NCBI GenBank assembly: GCA_044221555.1 | Contig: JBGAOY010000008.1 | Coordinates: 1 to 64,000 of the forward strand | Direction: 5' to 3' | DNA length: 64,000 nucleotides | Source: JAEUJM01 sp044221555 | Lineage (GTDB): Bacteria; Actinomycetota; Acidimicrobiia; Acidimicrobiales; DATDAH01 | In this document: in pieces, positions 25,053 through 33,165 of the stretch | How the letters are laid out: every line of letters starts with the position of its first letter | Numbering within the stretch: position 1 is the first letter of the stretch | Translations under genes and position numbers: made by a program | The notes under the pieces: model-generated | The model's database searches: none | What the model was told of the DNA's origin: nothing | Seen by the model: only the letters and a program-made list of their open reading frames with translations

Positions 25053-26350
25053 CGGGGGACCTCCCGGGTGGGCTCGTCAGGGGATCGTTGCCACTGCTCG
25101 TTCACCACCGCACCGGGTGGGGCGGGCACGGGGCCGTCGAGCAACGGGTCGTTCGTCTCGCGCATCCAGGCGGCCAGGCGCTCCCGCAGGTCGGCCATCA
25201 GGTCGGCGTGGCCGGGCTCGTCGGCCAGGTTTCGCCCCTCCTCGGGGTCGAGCACCAGGTCGTAGAGCTGCTCGCGGGGGACCACGGTGTCGGCCCAGCC
25301 CGCGGCGAGCAGCGCGTCCTTGGCCGCGCTGTCGTCGACGTTGGGCAGGACGGGGTGCGGGTAGTCGTGGAAGATCCGGATGTACTTCCACCGCTCGGTG
25401 CGCAGCGACCGCTGGGCATCGTAGGCGGCGTGGTAGGTGAGCTCGGCGAAGATCTCGTCGTGCAGGCGGTCGGTGCGACCCTGGACCAGCGGTACCAGCG
25501 AGCGACCCTGCAGCCAGTCCGGATGGGCGATGCCGGCCACGTCGCAGATGGTCGGGTACAGGTCGAGGTGGGTGACCATGGGGTCGATCACCCGCCCGCC
25601 GCTGAACCCGTCGGGCCCCCGCATGAGCAGCATCACCCCCGTGCCCCGGTCGTAGAGCGTGGCCTTCGAGCGGGGGTAGGCCAGGCCGTGGTCGGTGGTG
25701 CAGATGATCAGCGTGTTGTCACTGATGCCGCGATGGTGCAGGGCGTTGAGCACCGCGCCCACACCCTGGTCGAGCGAGCGGACGCTGGCCTTGAACGACG
25801 CCATGTCCTCGCGGGTGGCGGGGGTGTCGGGGATGTGGGCCGGTGGACGCGAATAGAGGGTGTCGCGCACCGACGTGGGCACGGCGTAGCTGCGGTGGGT
25901 CTCGAAGAACCCGACCGACAGGAACCACGGCTGCGGCAGCTCCTCGATGGCGGTGGTGGCCAGCGGCGTCACCTCGGCGGCATGGTTCGAGGTGACCGGG
26001 ACGACCTGGTCGTACCCGATCACCCCGGGGTCGACCGACACGTGCTGCTCGCCGATCAACGTCGAGTGGTAGCCGGCCCCCCGGAGCGGGTGCACCCAGT
26101 GCTGGGTGTAGTCGGTCAGCGACCAGCCCCGGTGGGCCAGGCCCATCATCCCGTTGCTGTGGCAGTGACGACCCGTGAGCAGGCCGGCTCGGCTGCCCGA
26201 GCACACCGGCGCCACGCAGAACGCCCGACGGAACAGCACCCCCTGGTCGGCGAGGTGCTGGATGTTCGGCGTCGGCACCTGGTGGCCGTAGGGCTGGACC
26301 CAGCGCCCCGTGTCGTGCGAGTGGAGGTAGAGGATGTTCGGCGGTGCCAC
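25049..26350 (-). CDS. Type I sulfatase (alkaline phosphatase superfamily)
   Basis: A 433-residue enzyme from GTG 26350. The N-terminus (PPNILYLHSHDTGRWVQPYG, TPNIQHLADQGV) and APVCSGSRAGLLTGRH (the formylglycine site) define the family; the usual CxPxR reads CSGSR. C-terminal metal ligands appear in LIICTTDHG. It releases sulfate from sulfate esters, probably intracellularly since no signal peptide is seen. The start is set by TATAGT 6 nt upstream (leaderless) inside a dyad operator; ATG 26377 is possible but lacks a ribosome site. It follows the FAD/NAD(P) gene and leads the sulfotransferase. Confidence 0.85.
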   Translation of the reverse strand: MAPPNILYLHSHDTGRWVQPYGHQVPTPNIQHLADQGVLFRRAFCVAPVCSGSRAGLLTGRHCHSNGMMGLAHRGWSLTDYTQHWVHPLRGAGYHSTLIGEQHVSVDPGVIGYDQVVPVTSNHAAEVTPLATTAIEELPQPWFLSVGFFETHRSYAVPTSVRDTLYSRPPAHIPDTPATREDMASFKASVRSLDQGVGAVLNALHHRGISDNTLIICTTDHGLAYPRSKATLYDRGTGVMLLMRGPDGFSGGRVIDPMVTHLDLYPTICDVAGIAHPDWLQGRSLVPLVQGRTDRLHDEIFAELTYHAAYDAQRSLRTERWKYIRIFHDYPHPVLPNVDDSAAKDALLAAGWADTVVPREQLYDLVLDPEEGRNLADEPGHADLMADLRERLAAWMRETNDPLLDGPVPAPPGAVVNEQWQRSPDEPTREVPR

Positions 26351-26372
26351 TTCCCTACTATATCTGTAGGAA
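26351..26372. promoter_or_regulatory. Dyad operator over the sulfatase promoter (site A)
   Basis: On the plus strand TTCCCTA, nine bases, TAGGAA. On the coding strand it reads TTCCTA-N9-TAGGGAA and contains the -10 TATAGT. A site with the same arms and spacing occurs at 27844-27865, so a shared regulator of this sulfur region is likely. Confidence 0.6.
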
Positions 26373-26381
26373 AACATGGAG

Positions 26382-27833
26382 TTAGCGGCCGGTGCCGCCC
26401 TCCCCGCCGTCGGCCCCCCTGGCCCCGTCGGACGCACCGGCTCCACCGGACCCATCGGCCAGGAGCGCGGATGCCAGCCGGGCGGCCTGGTCACGGACCT
26501 CGGGGATGGCCGTCGACTCCAGCAGGTGGCCCCGCCGCAGGGGCCCGATGGTGAACAGGTGCTCCGACGGCGTGCCGTCGGGCCCGACCACGGCGCCCCG
26601 ATCGTCCACCTCGAGGCCCATGCCCAACGAGTCGGGCACCACCAGCCCGGCCGCGACCAGTCGGTGCAGGAACGGGGCGCGGGCGCGACGGACATCGCCG
26701 CACGGGCCCGTGCAGTTCACCACCGCGACCGCGGGCAGCACCCGGTCGTGACCGGCGTGCCTGACCACCACCTCGAGCTCGTCGCCAGCCGCTCGCACCA
26801 GGCGGACTCGCCCGGCCCGCAGGGCGAGCGCACCGCTGATCTCCAGACGGGCCACCTCGTCGCCGACCTCCGGCGCCATGCGGTGACGCACCACCTCCCA
26901 GCGGCGTGACACGTGACGGAGGAACCGCCGGCGCTCGACCGGACCGAGCGACTGCCACAGCGCCGCCGTCCGGGGACGGAGGTCGTCGACCACACTCGTC
27001 CAGTCCTCACCCTCGGCGATGGACTTGTCCACCGCCTCGCGCACGGTGCGCAGCAGCGAGCGGGCGGTATGGGGCTCGTCGAACCGGAGCGGGAGCGAGC
27101 GCCGCTCGCGGCGCACATGGGGATGGGACTGGGGGGCCAGGCCGTGCCGCGACACGGCGGTGAGCGGCGTGCCGGGGGCGAGGCGCGAGAGCGACAGCGC
27201 CACGTCGACCATGGTCAGGCCCGTCCCCACGAGCACGATGGGACCACCGCTCGCAGTGGCCGATCGCGCCGCGTGCTCGAGGGCGCCGTGCGCCCAGGGG
27301 TCGTCGATCACCCGGCCCGAGGCCGCGGCATCGTGGTCGGTGGACAGCGGGGTGGGCTGCGCGTGGCCGGTGGCCAGCACGAGCCGGTCGTAGGGCAGAC
27401 ATCGGCCGTTCGTCAGCATGAGCAGGCCCAGGCCCGGCCGGGTCTCCACGGGCCGCACCGTCTCCGCGGCGCCTTGCACGACGTGCAGCCGGGTGGCGTC
27501 CGAGTCCTCGACCGCGTCGGCCAGCACGTCCTGCACGTAGCGGCCGTAGGTCCGTCGGGGGAGGTACGACCACTCGCCCGCCGCGGGATCCGATGCCTGG
27601 GCCCAGCGCACGAAGTGCCCGGGGTCGTCGGGGAAGGCCGACAGCCGTCCGGCGGGCACGTTCAGGCGGTGGAGGTGGTCGGTGGTGCCGTAGGCCAGCC
27701 CGAGACCCACCGAGGGTGACGGCTCGACCAGCACGACCGTGGTGGGCCGGTCCCGGCCCTGGCGAAGCAGCTGGGCGGCGACGAGCGTGCCACTGGCCCC
27801 TCCCCCCACGATCACGATCTGGCGGTTCAGCAT
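26382..27833 (-). CDS. FAD/NAD(P)-binding oxidoreductase
   Basis: A 483-residue protein. Residues 1-45 carry the dinucleotide fold (IVIVGGGASGTLVAAQLL then VVLVEPSPSVGLGLAYG); LNVPAGRLSAFPDDPGHFVRW and LVLATGHAQPTPL are typical of the FAD-NAD(P)-binding family. A second GxGxT motif (IVLVGTGLTMVDVAL) near 200 binds NAD(P)H. The last ~25 residues are Gly-rich. Reaction unknown. ATG 27833 is 7 nt from TAAAGT (leaderless). It is divergent from the cysteine dioxygenase gene and upstream of the sulfatase/sulfotransferase pair. Confidence 0.82.
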   Translation of the reverse strand: MLNRQIVIVGGGASGTLVAAQLLRQGRDRPTTVVLVEPSPSVGLGLAYGTTDHLHRLNVPAGRLSAFPDDPGHFVRWAQASDPAAGEWSYLPRRTYGRYVQDVLADAVEDSDATRLHVVQGAAETVRPVETRPGLGLLMLTNGRCLPYDRLVLATGHAQPTPLSTDHDAAASGRVIDDPWAHGALEHAARSATASGGPIVLVGTGLTMVDVALSLSRLAPGTPLTAVSRHGLAPQSHPHVRRERRSLPLRFDEPHTARSLLRTVREAVDKSIAEGEDWTSVVDDLRPRTAALWQSLGPVERRRFLRHVSRRWEVVRHRMAPEVGDEVARLEISGALALRAGRVRLVRAAGDELEVVVRHAGHDRVLPAVAVVNCTGPCGDVRRARAPFLHRLVAAGLVVPDSLGMGLEVDDRGAVVGPDGTPSEHLFTIGPLRRGHLLESTAIPEVRDQAARLASALLADGSGGAGASDGARGADGGEGGTGR

Positions 27834-27843
27834 CTTTCATACT

Positions 27844-27865
27844 TTACCTATGGACGTACTAGGAA
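27844..27865. promoter_or_regulatory. Dyad operator between the FAD protein and cysteine dioxygenase (site B)
   Basis: On the plus strand TTACCTA, nine bases, TAGGAA; same arms and gap as site A. It abuts the minus-strand -10 (TAAAGT, complement of 27841-27846) and sits before the plus-strand TAGGGT (27874-27879), so it can control both directions. Confidence 0.6.
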
Positions 27866-27886
27866 TAAAGCCCTAGGGTCTGCCCC

Positions 27887-28360
27887 ATGCCGCCGAGCAC
27901 AGTCGCCGACGACCGGATCTCCACCATCGCCCTCAGCCGCATCGCCGAGGAGCTGGCCGCTACGCCCCTCGCCCGCCAGGCCGTGCGTCGGGGCTTTCCC
28001 GAACGGTGGTACCAGCGCATCGCCATCGCGCCGACGCACGAGGCGTGGCTCATCGGCTGGGGCGCGGGTCACGAGCTCGAGCTGCACGACCACGGCGACT
28101 CGTCGGGCGCGCTGGCGGTGGTGACGGGCCGGCTCACCGAGCAGGCGGTCGACCCCCGCGGCACGGGCCTCCGCCGCCGGGTGCTCACGCCGGGTGGCAC
28201 CCACGTGTTCGACACCGGCCACATCCACCACGTGGCCAACGAGCACGACGAGCCCGCGGTGAGCGTGCACGTCTACTCGCCGCGGCTCCGCTCGATGACC
28301 TTCTACGACCACCATCCCGACAACTTCCTGCAGCCCCTTCGGTCGGAGGTGACCTGGTGA
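27887..28360 (+). CDS. Cysteine dioxygenase-type cupin
   Basis: A 157-residue cupin. WLIGWGAGHELELHDHGDSSGALAVVTGRLTE supplies the first iron ligands (HDH); TGHIHHVANEHDEPAVSVHVYSP gives the third histidine. The pattern matches bacterial cysteine dioxygenases, which oxidise cysteine to cysteine sulfinate; 3-mercaptopropionate dioxygenase is the alternative. ATG 27887 lies 7 nt after TAGGGT. It heads an operon with the rhodanese (4-bp overlap) and the membrane/lipoprotein cassette. Confidence 0.85.
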   Translation: MPPSTVADDRISTIALSRIAEELAATPLARQAVRRGFPERWYQRIAIAPTHEAWLIGWGAGHELELHDHGDSSGALAVVTGRLTEQAVDPRGTGLRRRVLTPGGTHVFDTGHIHHVANEHDEPAVSVHVYSPRLRSMTFYDHHPDNFLQPLRSEVTW

Positions 28361-28818
28361 CCCCCGGCCTGGTGAGGTCGCTCGACGAGGCGCCCGAGAC
28401 GCCGCCGGTGGGCATCGACCGCCTGCTGGAGGCCACCCGCGCCCGGCTGGATCGGCTCACCCCGGAACAGGTGGCCGATGCCGTGTTCGACGGGGCCCTG
28501 CTGGTCGACATCCGCCCGCGGGACCAGCGCCTGTGGGAGGGCGGCATCCCCGGCGCGCTGATCATCGAGCGCAACGTGCTCGAGTGGCGCCTCGACCCGG
28601 CGAGCGACGCCCGCCTCCCCGAGGCCACGTCGTACGACCTGCACGTGATCCTCTTCTGCTCGGAGGGCTACGCCACGAGCCTGGCCGCCGCCTCGCTGCA
28701 GGACCTGGGCCTGTGGCGGGCCACCGACCTGATCGGTGGCTTCCAGGCGTGGGCCAGCGCCGGCCTGCCGACGACGTCCGCCCGAGCGTTGCGCTCGTCG
28801 GCTGCCGCCGGCACGTGA
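28357..28818 (+). CDS. Rhodanese-like sulfurtransferase
   Basis: A 153-residue single-domain protein from GTG 28357, overlapping the stop of the cysteine dioxygenase by 4 bp. ALLVDIRPRDQRLWEGGIPGALIIE and the loop ILFCSEGYATSLAAASL (catalytic Cys in CSEGYAT) show the rhodanese fold; DLIGGFQAWASAGLP closes it. It would carry sulfane sulfur as a persulfide, consistent with the neighbouring cysteine oxidation gene. Confidence 0.88.
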   Translation: MTPGLVRSLDEAPETPPVGIDRLLEATRARLDRLTPEQVADAVFDGALLVDIRPRDQRLWEGGIPGALIIERNVLEWRLDPASDARLPEATSYDLHVILFCSEGYATSLAAASLQDLGLWRATDLIGGFQAWASAGLPTTSARALRSSAAAGT

Positions 28819-29330
28819 ACACCGCGGCCCGCCCGCGGCGCTGGCCGCTGGTCGTGATCGTGGTACTCGGCACCGGCCTGGCCCTCGCGCCCGCGGTGTT
28901 CCAGATGTTCACCCGTGCCCCGGGCGGTCAGGCCATGATCGACGACTTCCGGCCTCTGATGACGCGTGAGCGGGTCACCACGGTCCAGGGGTACTTCGTC
29001 ACCATCGGGGCGGCCGAGGGCCAGCTGCGCACCGCCGCGGTTCCCGACGCGGAGGCCGCCACCACCTCAGCGAACACCTCCTCCACCACCTCGTTCCCGG
29101 CCATCGAGCAGCTGTCGCAGGACTGGCCCGCCATCGTCTCCGACCTGTCCGAGATGGTCGGCGGCATGGCCGACAACCTCGACAACTACGCCGGCATCGC
29201 CGCGCTCCCGCCCTTCGGCCTCTTCCCCTGGTTCTTCGTGGTGCCCGGGGTGGCCGTCATCGGCCTGGCCCTCGTCGCCCGGCCACCCCGTCCCGATCCA
29301 CCATCGACCAGCTCCTCGGAGGAGACATGA
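28815..29330 (+). CDS. Two-TM membrane protein of a duplicated cassette (copy 1)
   Basis: A 171-residue protein from GTG 28815 (4-bp overlap with the rhodanese stop). A membrane helix near residues 8-30 (WPLVVIVVLGTGLALAPAVF), a ~110-residue outside loop (MIDDFRPLMTRERVTTVQGY, DLSEMVGGMADNLDNYA) and a second helix (GLFPWFFVVPGVAVIGLALV). The second half of the protein at 32155 is nearly the same. Function unknown. It is followed with a 4-bp overlap by a lipoprotein whose paralogue follows the 32155 gene, so the pair is a conserved unit. Confidence 0.75.
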   Translation: MNTAARPRRWPLVVIVVLGTGLALAPAVFQMFTRAPGGQAMIDDFRPLMTRERVTTVQGYFVTIGAAEGQLRTAAVPDAEAATTSANTSSTTSFPAIEQLSQDWPAIVSDLSEMVGGMADNLDNYAGIAALPPFGLFPWFFVVPGVAVIGLALVARPPRPDPPSTSSSEET

Positions 29331-30088
29331 CCAGACCCCGCACCCCCCACTGGCTCACCCTGCTCGCCCTCGTCGCCTGCCTCGGCCTGCTCACGGCGTC
29401 GTGCAGCAGCGACTCGGGCTCGGACGACGCATCGTCGGACACCACCGCGGCCGGCGTCGGCGACGAGACGACCACCACCGCCGCCACCTCGGGCGAACTG
29501 GTCGGCACGTTCTCGATCGACCCCGGCGCCTTCTCGGGCGGGGAGGCCTCGGGCTCGTACTTCCGCATGGTGCAGTCTGACGGCACCGTCGCCGACGGCC
29601 CCTACCTGCCCAACGGCGATTCGACCGCCTCGGACCAGACCTACACGCTGCTGGAGCCGGGCACCGACGGTGGTCTGATCGCCGGTGACTTCCAGCCCGA
29701 CCCCGACCCGGCCTACGACGCCGACGGCAATGCCCTCGCCGACGCCATCATCACGCCGACCCCGTTCTTCGGCGTCGGGTTCAGTCTCAGCACGAACGAG
29801 GAGGACCCGCAGACGGGCGAGGCGGTCGATCCGGTGTCGATCACCGACGAGGGCGGCACCCTCACCGGCCAGACGTCGGCGGTGAGTGCCTCCTACAGCA
29901 ACCAGGCGTTCAACCAGGGTGCGCCCAAGCCGGACGGCTCGCGCCCGGGCCAGACCACCGAGGTGGCGGGCACCTACGACGCGTCCTCTGGCGCCTACAC
30001 CCTCGACTGGGCCAGCCAGATCGTCGGTGGCCCCTTCGACGGGTTCACCGGGGTCTGGCACCTCGAGGGCACCTTCACCGCCGCGTGA
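29327..30088 (+). CDS. Lipoprotein of the duplicated cassette (copy 1)
   Basis: A 253-residue secreted lipoprotein: signal peptide with lipobox LLTASC (Cys ~27), then a Ser/Thr/Asp-rich linker. The mature domain is beta-rich and acidic (GELVGTFSIDPG, SYFRMVQSDGTVADGPY, FDGFTGVWHLEGTFTAA). It is about 70 percent identical by eye to the lipoprotein at 33162. No known family. ATGA overlap couples it to the two-TM protein; together they are probably a membrane complex facing outward. The stop overlaps the next GTG. Confidence 0.78.
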   Translation: MTRPRTPHWLTLLALVACLGLLTASCSSDSGSDDASSDTTAAGVGDETTTTAATSGELVGTFSIDPGAFSGGEASGSYFRMVQSDGTVADGPYLPNGDSTASDQTYTLLEPGTDGGLIAGDFQPDPDPAYDADGNALADAIITPTPFFGVGFSLSTNEEDPQTGEAVDPVSITDEGGTLTGQTSAVSASYSNQAFNQGAPKPDGSRPGQTTEVAGTYDASSGAYTLDWASQIVGGPFDGFTGVWHLEGTFTAA

Positions 30089-30660
30089 GACGGCGGGAGC
30101 TCGCGATCACGGCCGGCCGGCACCGCCCTGTCCTTCCCCCCTCCTCCCAAGAGGGTGCGGAGCCGGTCGGCCGTCTCGTGGCCATCGACGCCAGCGCGTT
30201 TCCCCGGTCGCCCACGGGGCAACTGGCGGCGGGCGCGGTGGCAGGGGTGGCCGGCGCGTCGGTGATCGAGTTGGCCCGCCTCGATGCCGAGGCGCTGCTC
30301 GGGCGCCGGCGGCACCGGTCGGTGGTCGAGGCCATGCGATCGGTCGGGTGCGCCGAGGTGGTGCTCGTCGTCACGCCCGTGTACCGGGGCTCGTACAGCG
30401 GGGTGCTCAAGGTGTTCTTCGATCTGCTGCCGCCCGGCCTGCTCGACGGGGTCGACTGCGTCCTCGTCTCCACGGGCTCCACCGACGCCCCGCCCGCCGG
30501 CCTGCACGCCGCGGTGGGCGACCTGGTGGGCCGTCTGGGCGGACAGTTGGCGCCCGGTTCGCCGCACGTCCGCATCAGTCGGATCGACCTGGAGGAGGGG
30601 CCCGGCCCGGCGGCGCTGGCCCTCGTCCGCGACGCGGTCGCACGGGCCGTGCGGGCCTGA
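30085..30660 (+). CDS. NAD(P)H-dependent FMN reductase (SsuE-like)
   Basis: A 191-residue flavodoxin-fold protein. VVLVVTPVYRGSYSGVLKVFFDLLP (~92-116) is the core flavin-binding loop of SsuE/MsuE-type FMN reductases; VLVSTGSTDAPP follows. Such enzymes feed reduced FMN to sulfonate monooxygenases, which fits the sulfur genes around it, but no monooxygenase is present. GTG 30085 overlaps the lipoprotein stop by 4 bp; a GTG near 30178 (VAIDASAFPRSPTG) would give a start closer to the family's usual N-terminus. Confidence 0.75.
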   Translation: MRRRELAITAGRHRPVLPPSSQEGAEPVGRLVAIDASAFPRSPTGQLAAGAVAGVAGASVIELARLDAEALLGRRRHRSVVEAMRSVGCAEVVLVVTPVYRGSYSGVLKVFFDLLPPGLLDGVDCVLVSTGSTDAPPAGLHAAVGDLVGRLGGQLAPGSPHVRISRIDLEEGPGPAALALVRDAVARAVRA

Positions 30661-30810
30661 GCGAGGCGTCTGGTGGCGGCTCGGGTGGGTGGCCCGGGGA
30701 CTGCCCTGGCGCGCCGCTGAGGGCTGAACGCAACGATCCGGGAGCGTGCTACCGTCGCTGCTGCGGGTGCGGGTAGGTCGTTCGTTCGCGTCGAAGGGTT
30801 GATTCTGCAC

Positions 30811-31992
30811 GTGTTCTCCAGCGTCACGAGGGTGCGGCTCGCCGCGGCGGCGGCGACCGGTGCACTGCTGTTCGGCATCGCGCCGACGGTGTCGGCGCAG
30901 TCCGGCGGCGACGCGCGGACCCGGCGCGAGCAGGTCCGGGAGGAGCAGGCGGCGAACGCCGCCGACCTCGACGCCCTCCGGGCCACCGACGCCCAGCTCC
31001 AGGACGCGCTGGCCGCCCTGGAACGTGATGTGGCCGCCCAACAGGGCGCGGTGGAGGACGCGCAGCGTGGCGTGCGCCGGGCCGAGCGTGACATCGCCGA
31101 GGCCGAGGCCGCCCAGCGCGAGACCCAGGCCGAGATCGACTCGTTGGAAGCCCGCCAGCAGACGATGGCGGTCGACTCCTACATCCGCTCCGGTACCAAC
31201 GCCGGCGACATCGAGGTGCTGAACGAGAGCGATCCGCTCGCCGTGGCCGAGCGCGAGGCGCTGCTCGACCTCACCAGCGGCCGCAACGCCGACCTCTCCG
31301 ACCAGCTCACCGGCGCCCGCCAGGACCTGCGCGACGAGCAGGCCCGCGCCGAGGAAGCCGAGCAGCGGGCCGAGGACCAGCGGGCCCGGGCCCAGCGCCA
31401 GCTGGCCGACCTGCAGACCGCGCAGGAGCGCCAGGCCGCCTTCGCCGCCGACGTCGACCGGCGCATCGAGGCCCGGCTGTCCGAGGCGGCCAACCTCGAG
31501 CAGCTCGACGCCCAGCTGTCGGCCGAGATCGCCGCGCAGCAGGCGGCGCTGGCCGCGCAGGTGCCGGCGACGGGCGGCAGCACCACGCCCACGCCGGCCG
31601 GCACCGGCGGCAACATCGCCCTGTCCACGGTAGGCGGCATCACCGTGGCGTCGTCCATCGCCAGCCAGGTGCAGGGACTGCTGAACGCGTCCCGGGCGGC
31701 CGGGCTCAACCTGGGCGGCGGTGGCTACCGCGACCCGGCGGCGCAGATGGCGCTGCGGCGGGCCCACTGCCCCGACCCGGTGAACTCACCGCCGTCGGCC
31801 TGCTCGCCGCCCACCGCCCGCGTGGGCACGTCGCTGCACGAGCAGGGCCTGGCCATCGACTTCACCAACAACGGCGCCCTCATCCGATCGCACTCCGACC
31901 CCGCCTACGTGTGGCTGGCCGCCAACGCCGGCAGCTTCGGCCTCCGCAACCTGCCCAGCGAGCCCTGGCACTGGAGCACCACCGGCGGCTGA
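30811..31992 (+). CDS. Secreted coiled-coil protein with VanY-type D,D-carboxypeptidase domain
   Basis: About 393 residues. Signal peptide (VRLAAAAATGALLFGIAPTVSAQ), then ~200 residues of coiled coil (LRATDAQLQDALAALERDV, ELDSLEA-type heptads), a Thr/Pro linker and a C-terminal peptidase domain: TSLHEQGLAIDFT (zinc His/Asp) and LPSEPWHWS (His). It likely trims peptidoglycan peptides and may be anchored by the coiled coil, like FtsX/RipC-associated hydrolases. GTG 30811 is preferred; TTG 30799 has its purine-rich site too close. Confidence 0.8.
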   Translation: MFSSVTRVRLAAAAATGALLFGIAPTVSAQSGGDARTRREQVREEQAANAADLDALRATDAQLQDALAALERDVAAQQGAVEDAQRGVRRAERDIAEAEAAQRETQAEIDSLEARQQTMAVDSYIRSGTNAGDIEVLNESDPLAVAEREALLDLTSGRNADLSDQLTGARQDLRDEQARAEEAEQRAEDQRARAQRQLADLQTAQERQAAFAADVDRRIEARLSEAANLEQLDAQLSAEIAAQQAALAAQVPATGGSTTPTPAGTGGNIALSTVGGITVASSIASQVQGLLNASRAAGLNLGGGGYRDPAAQMALRRAHCPDPVNSPPSACSPPTARVGTSLHEQGLAIDFTNNGALIRSHSDPAYVWLAANAGSFGLRNLPSEPWHWSTTGG

Positions 31993-32104
31993 TCCGCCGT
32001 TCCGCGGCCTCCGTCGCCGGCGAGCGACGTCGCCGACGAGCCCTCCGCGACGCACCCACACACGCCGGACGGTGCCGCGGGCGGTGCTGGGCGCAGCGGT
32101 GGGA

Positions 32105-32148
32105 GGTGACCTTCGGCCCTGTCCCGCCGCGGTCGGCATCCGTAGCGT
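32105..32148 (+). promoter_or_regulatory. DosR-like box and leaderless promoter of the second cassette
   Basis: GGTGACCTTCGGCCCT (32105-32120) is a two-part dyad resembling DosR/DevR-type boxes. TAGCGT (32143-32148) lies 6 nt before the ATG at 32155. The box centre is 30.5 bp before the -10, a class II activator position. The promoter before 34724 has the same box and the same 30.5 bp distance. Confidence 0.55.
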
Positions 32149-32154
32149 GACCTC

Positions 32155-33165
32155 ATGACCTCAGGCGCCGACGGCGACCGGCCGGGGCGCCGCTGGCCAC
32201 TGGTGGCGATCCTGGTGGTGGGCCTCGGCCTGGTGGCCGCTCCCGTGGCGTTCCGCATGTTCAGCCGGGCACCGCAGGGCGGCACGATGATCGAAGAGTT
32301 CCGGCCGTTCATGACCGAGCAGACGATCACCGACTTCCGGGCCTACCTCGACGAGATCGGCGCCGCCCGTGACGAGACCGCGACCGACCTGCAGCCCGCG
32401 CTGGGTACCGAGCAGCAGTTCGCCGACGACTACCCGCAGGCGGCGGCCTTCGTCGAGCAGTGGGGCGGCATCGACGCCGACATGAGCGACATGCTCGACA
32501 CCATCGACGCCAACCGCGACGAGTTCGACGGCGTGTCGTCGCTGCCGCCGTTCGCGCTCTTCCCGTGGTTCTTCGTGGTGCCCGGCGTGCTCCTCGTGGT
32601 GCTCGCCGGGGTCTCCCTCGCCCGCGCCGGCCGCGGCCGACGCCCGCTGACCGCCCCCCTGGTCGTGCTGGGCGTCGGCCTGCTGCTGGCGCCGGCGGTG
32701 TTCCAGATGTTCACGAGGGCACCCGGTGGCGGCGCCATGATCGACGACTTCGAGTCGCTCATGACCCGCGAGCGGGTCACCACCATGCAGGGCTACTTCA
32801 TCGCCATCGGCGCCGGCGAGGGCCAGTTGCGCACCGCGGTCGTGCCGGCGGTGGTCGACCAGCAGGGTGGTTCGGCTGCCGACCACCCGGCCACGGCCCA
32901 GTTGTCCGACGACTGGCCGCAGTTGCTGTCCGACATGTCCGAGATGGTGGGCGCCATGGCCGACAACCTCGACAACTACGCGGCCGTGGCGGCCATGCCG
33001 CCGTTCCCTCTCTTCCCGTGGTTCTTCGTCGTGCCCGGGGTCGCGGTGATCGCGCTGGCGCTCGTCGCCCGCCGACCACGGCCTGCCGCAGCGGCGATCG
33101 ACGCCGAACCCCCGATGTCACCCGCAACGTCTCACGCACCACCCGTCCCCCTGGAGGACCAATGA
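32155..33165 (+). CDS. Membrane protein with internal duplication (cassette copy 2)
   Basis: A 336-residue protein made of two similar halves, each with a membrane helix, an outside loop and another helix ending LFPWFFVVPG. The second half (APAVFQMFTRAPGGGAMIDD, MSEMVGAMADNLDNYA) is nearly identical to the protein at 28815, while the first half is more diverged (MFSRAPQGGTMIEEFRPFMT). So the unit was duplicated within the gene as well as between genes. Function unknown. It starts at a leaderless ATG and overlaps the lipoprotein gene by 4 bp. Confidence 0.75.
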   Translation: MTSGADGDRPGRRWPLVAILVVGLGLVAAPVAFRMFSRAPQGGTMIEEFRPFMTEQTITDFRAYLDEIGAARDETATDLQPALGTEQQFADDYPQAAAFVEQWGGIDADMSDMLDTIDANRDEFDGVSSLPPFALFPWFFVVPGVLLVVLAGVSLARAGRGRRPLTAPLVVLGVGLLLAPAVFQMFTRAPGGGAMIDDFESLMTRERVTTMQGYFIAIGAGEGQLRTAVVPAVVDQQGGSAADHPATAQLSDDWPQLLSDMSEMVGAMADNLDNYAAVAAMPPFPLFPWFFVVPGVAVIALALVARRPRPAAAAIDAEPPMSPATSHAPPVPLEDQ

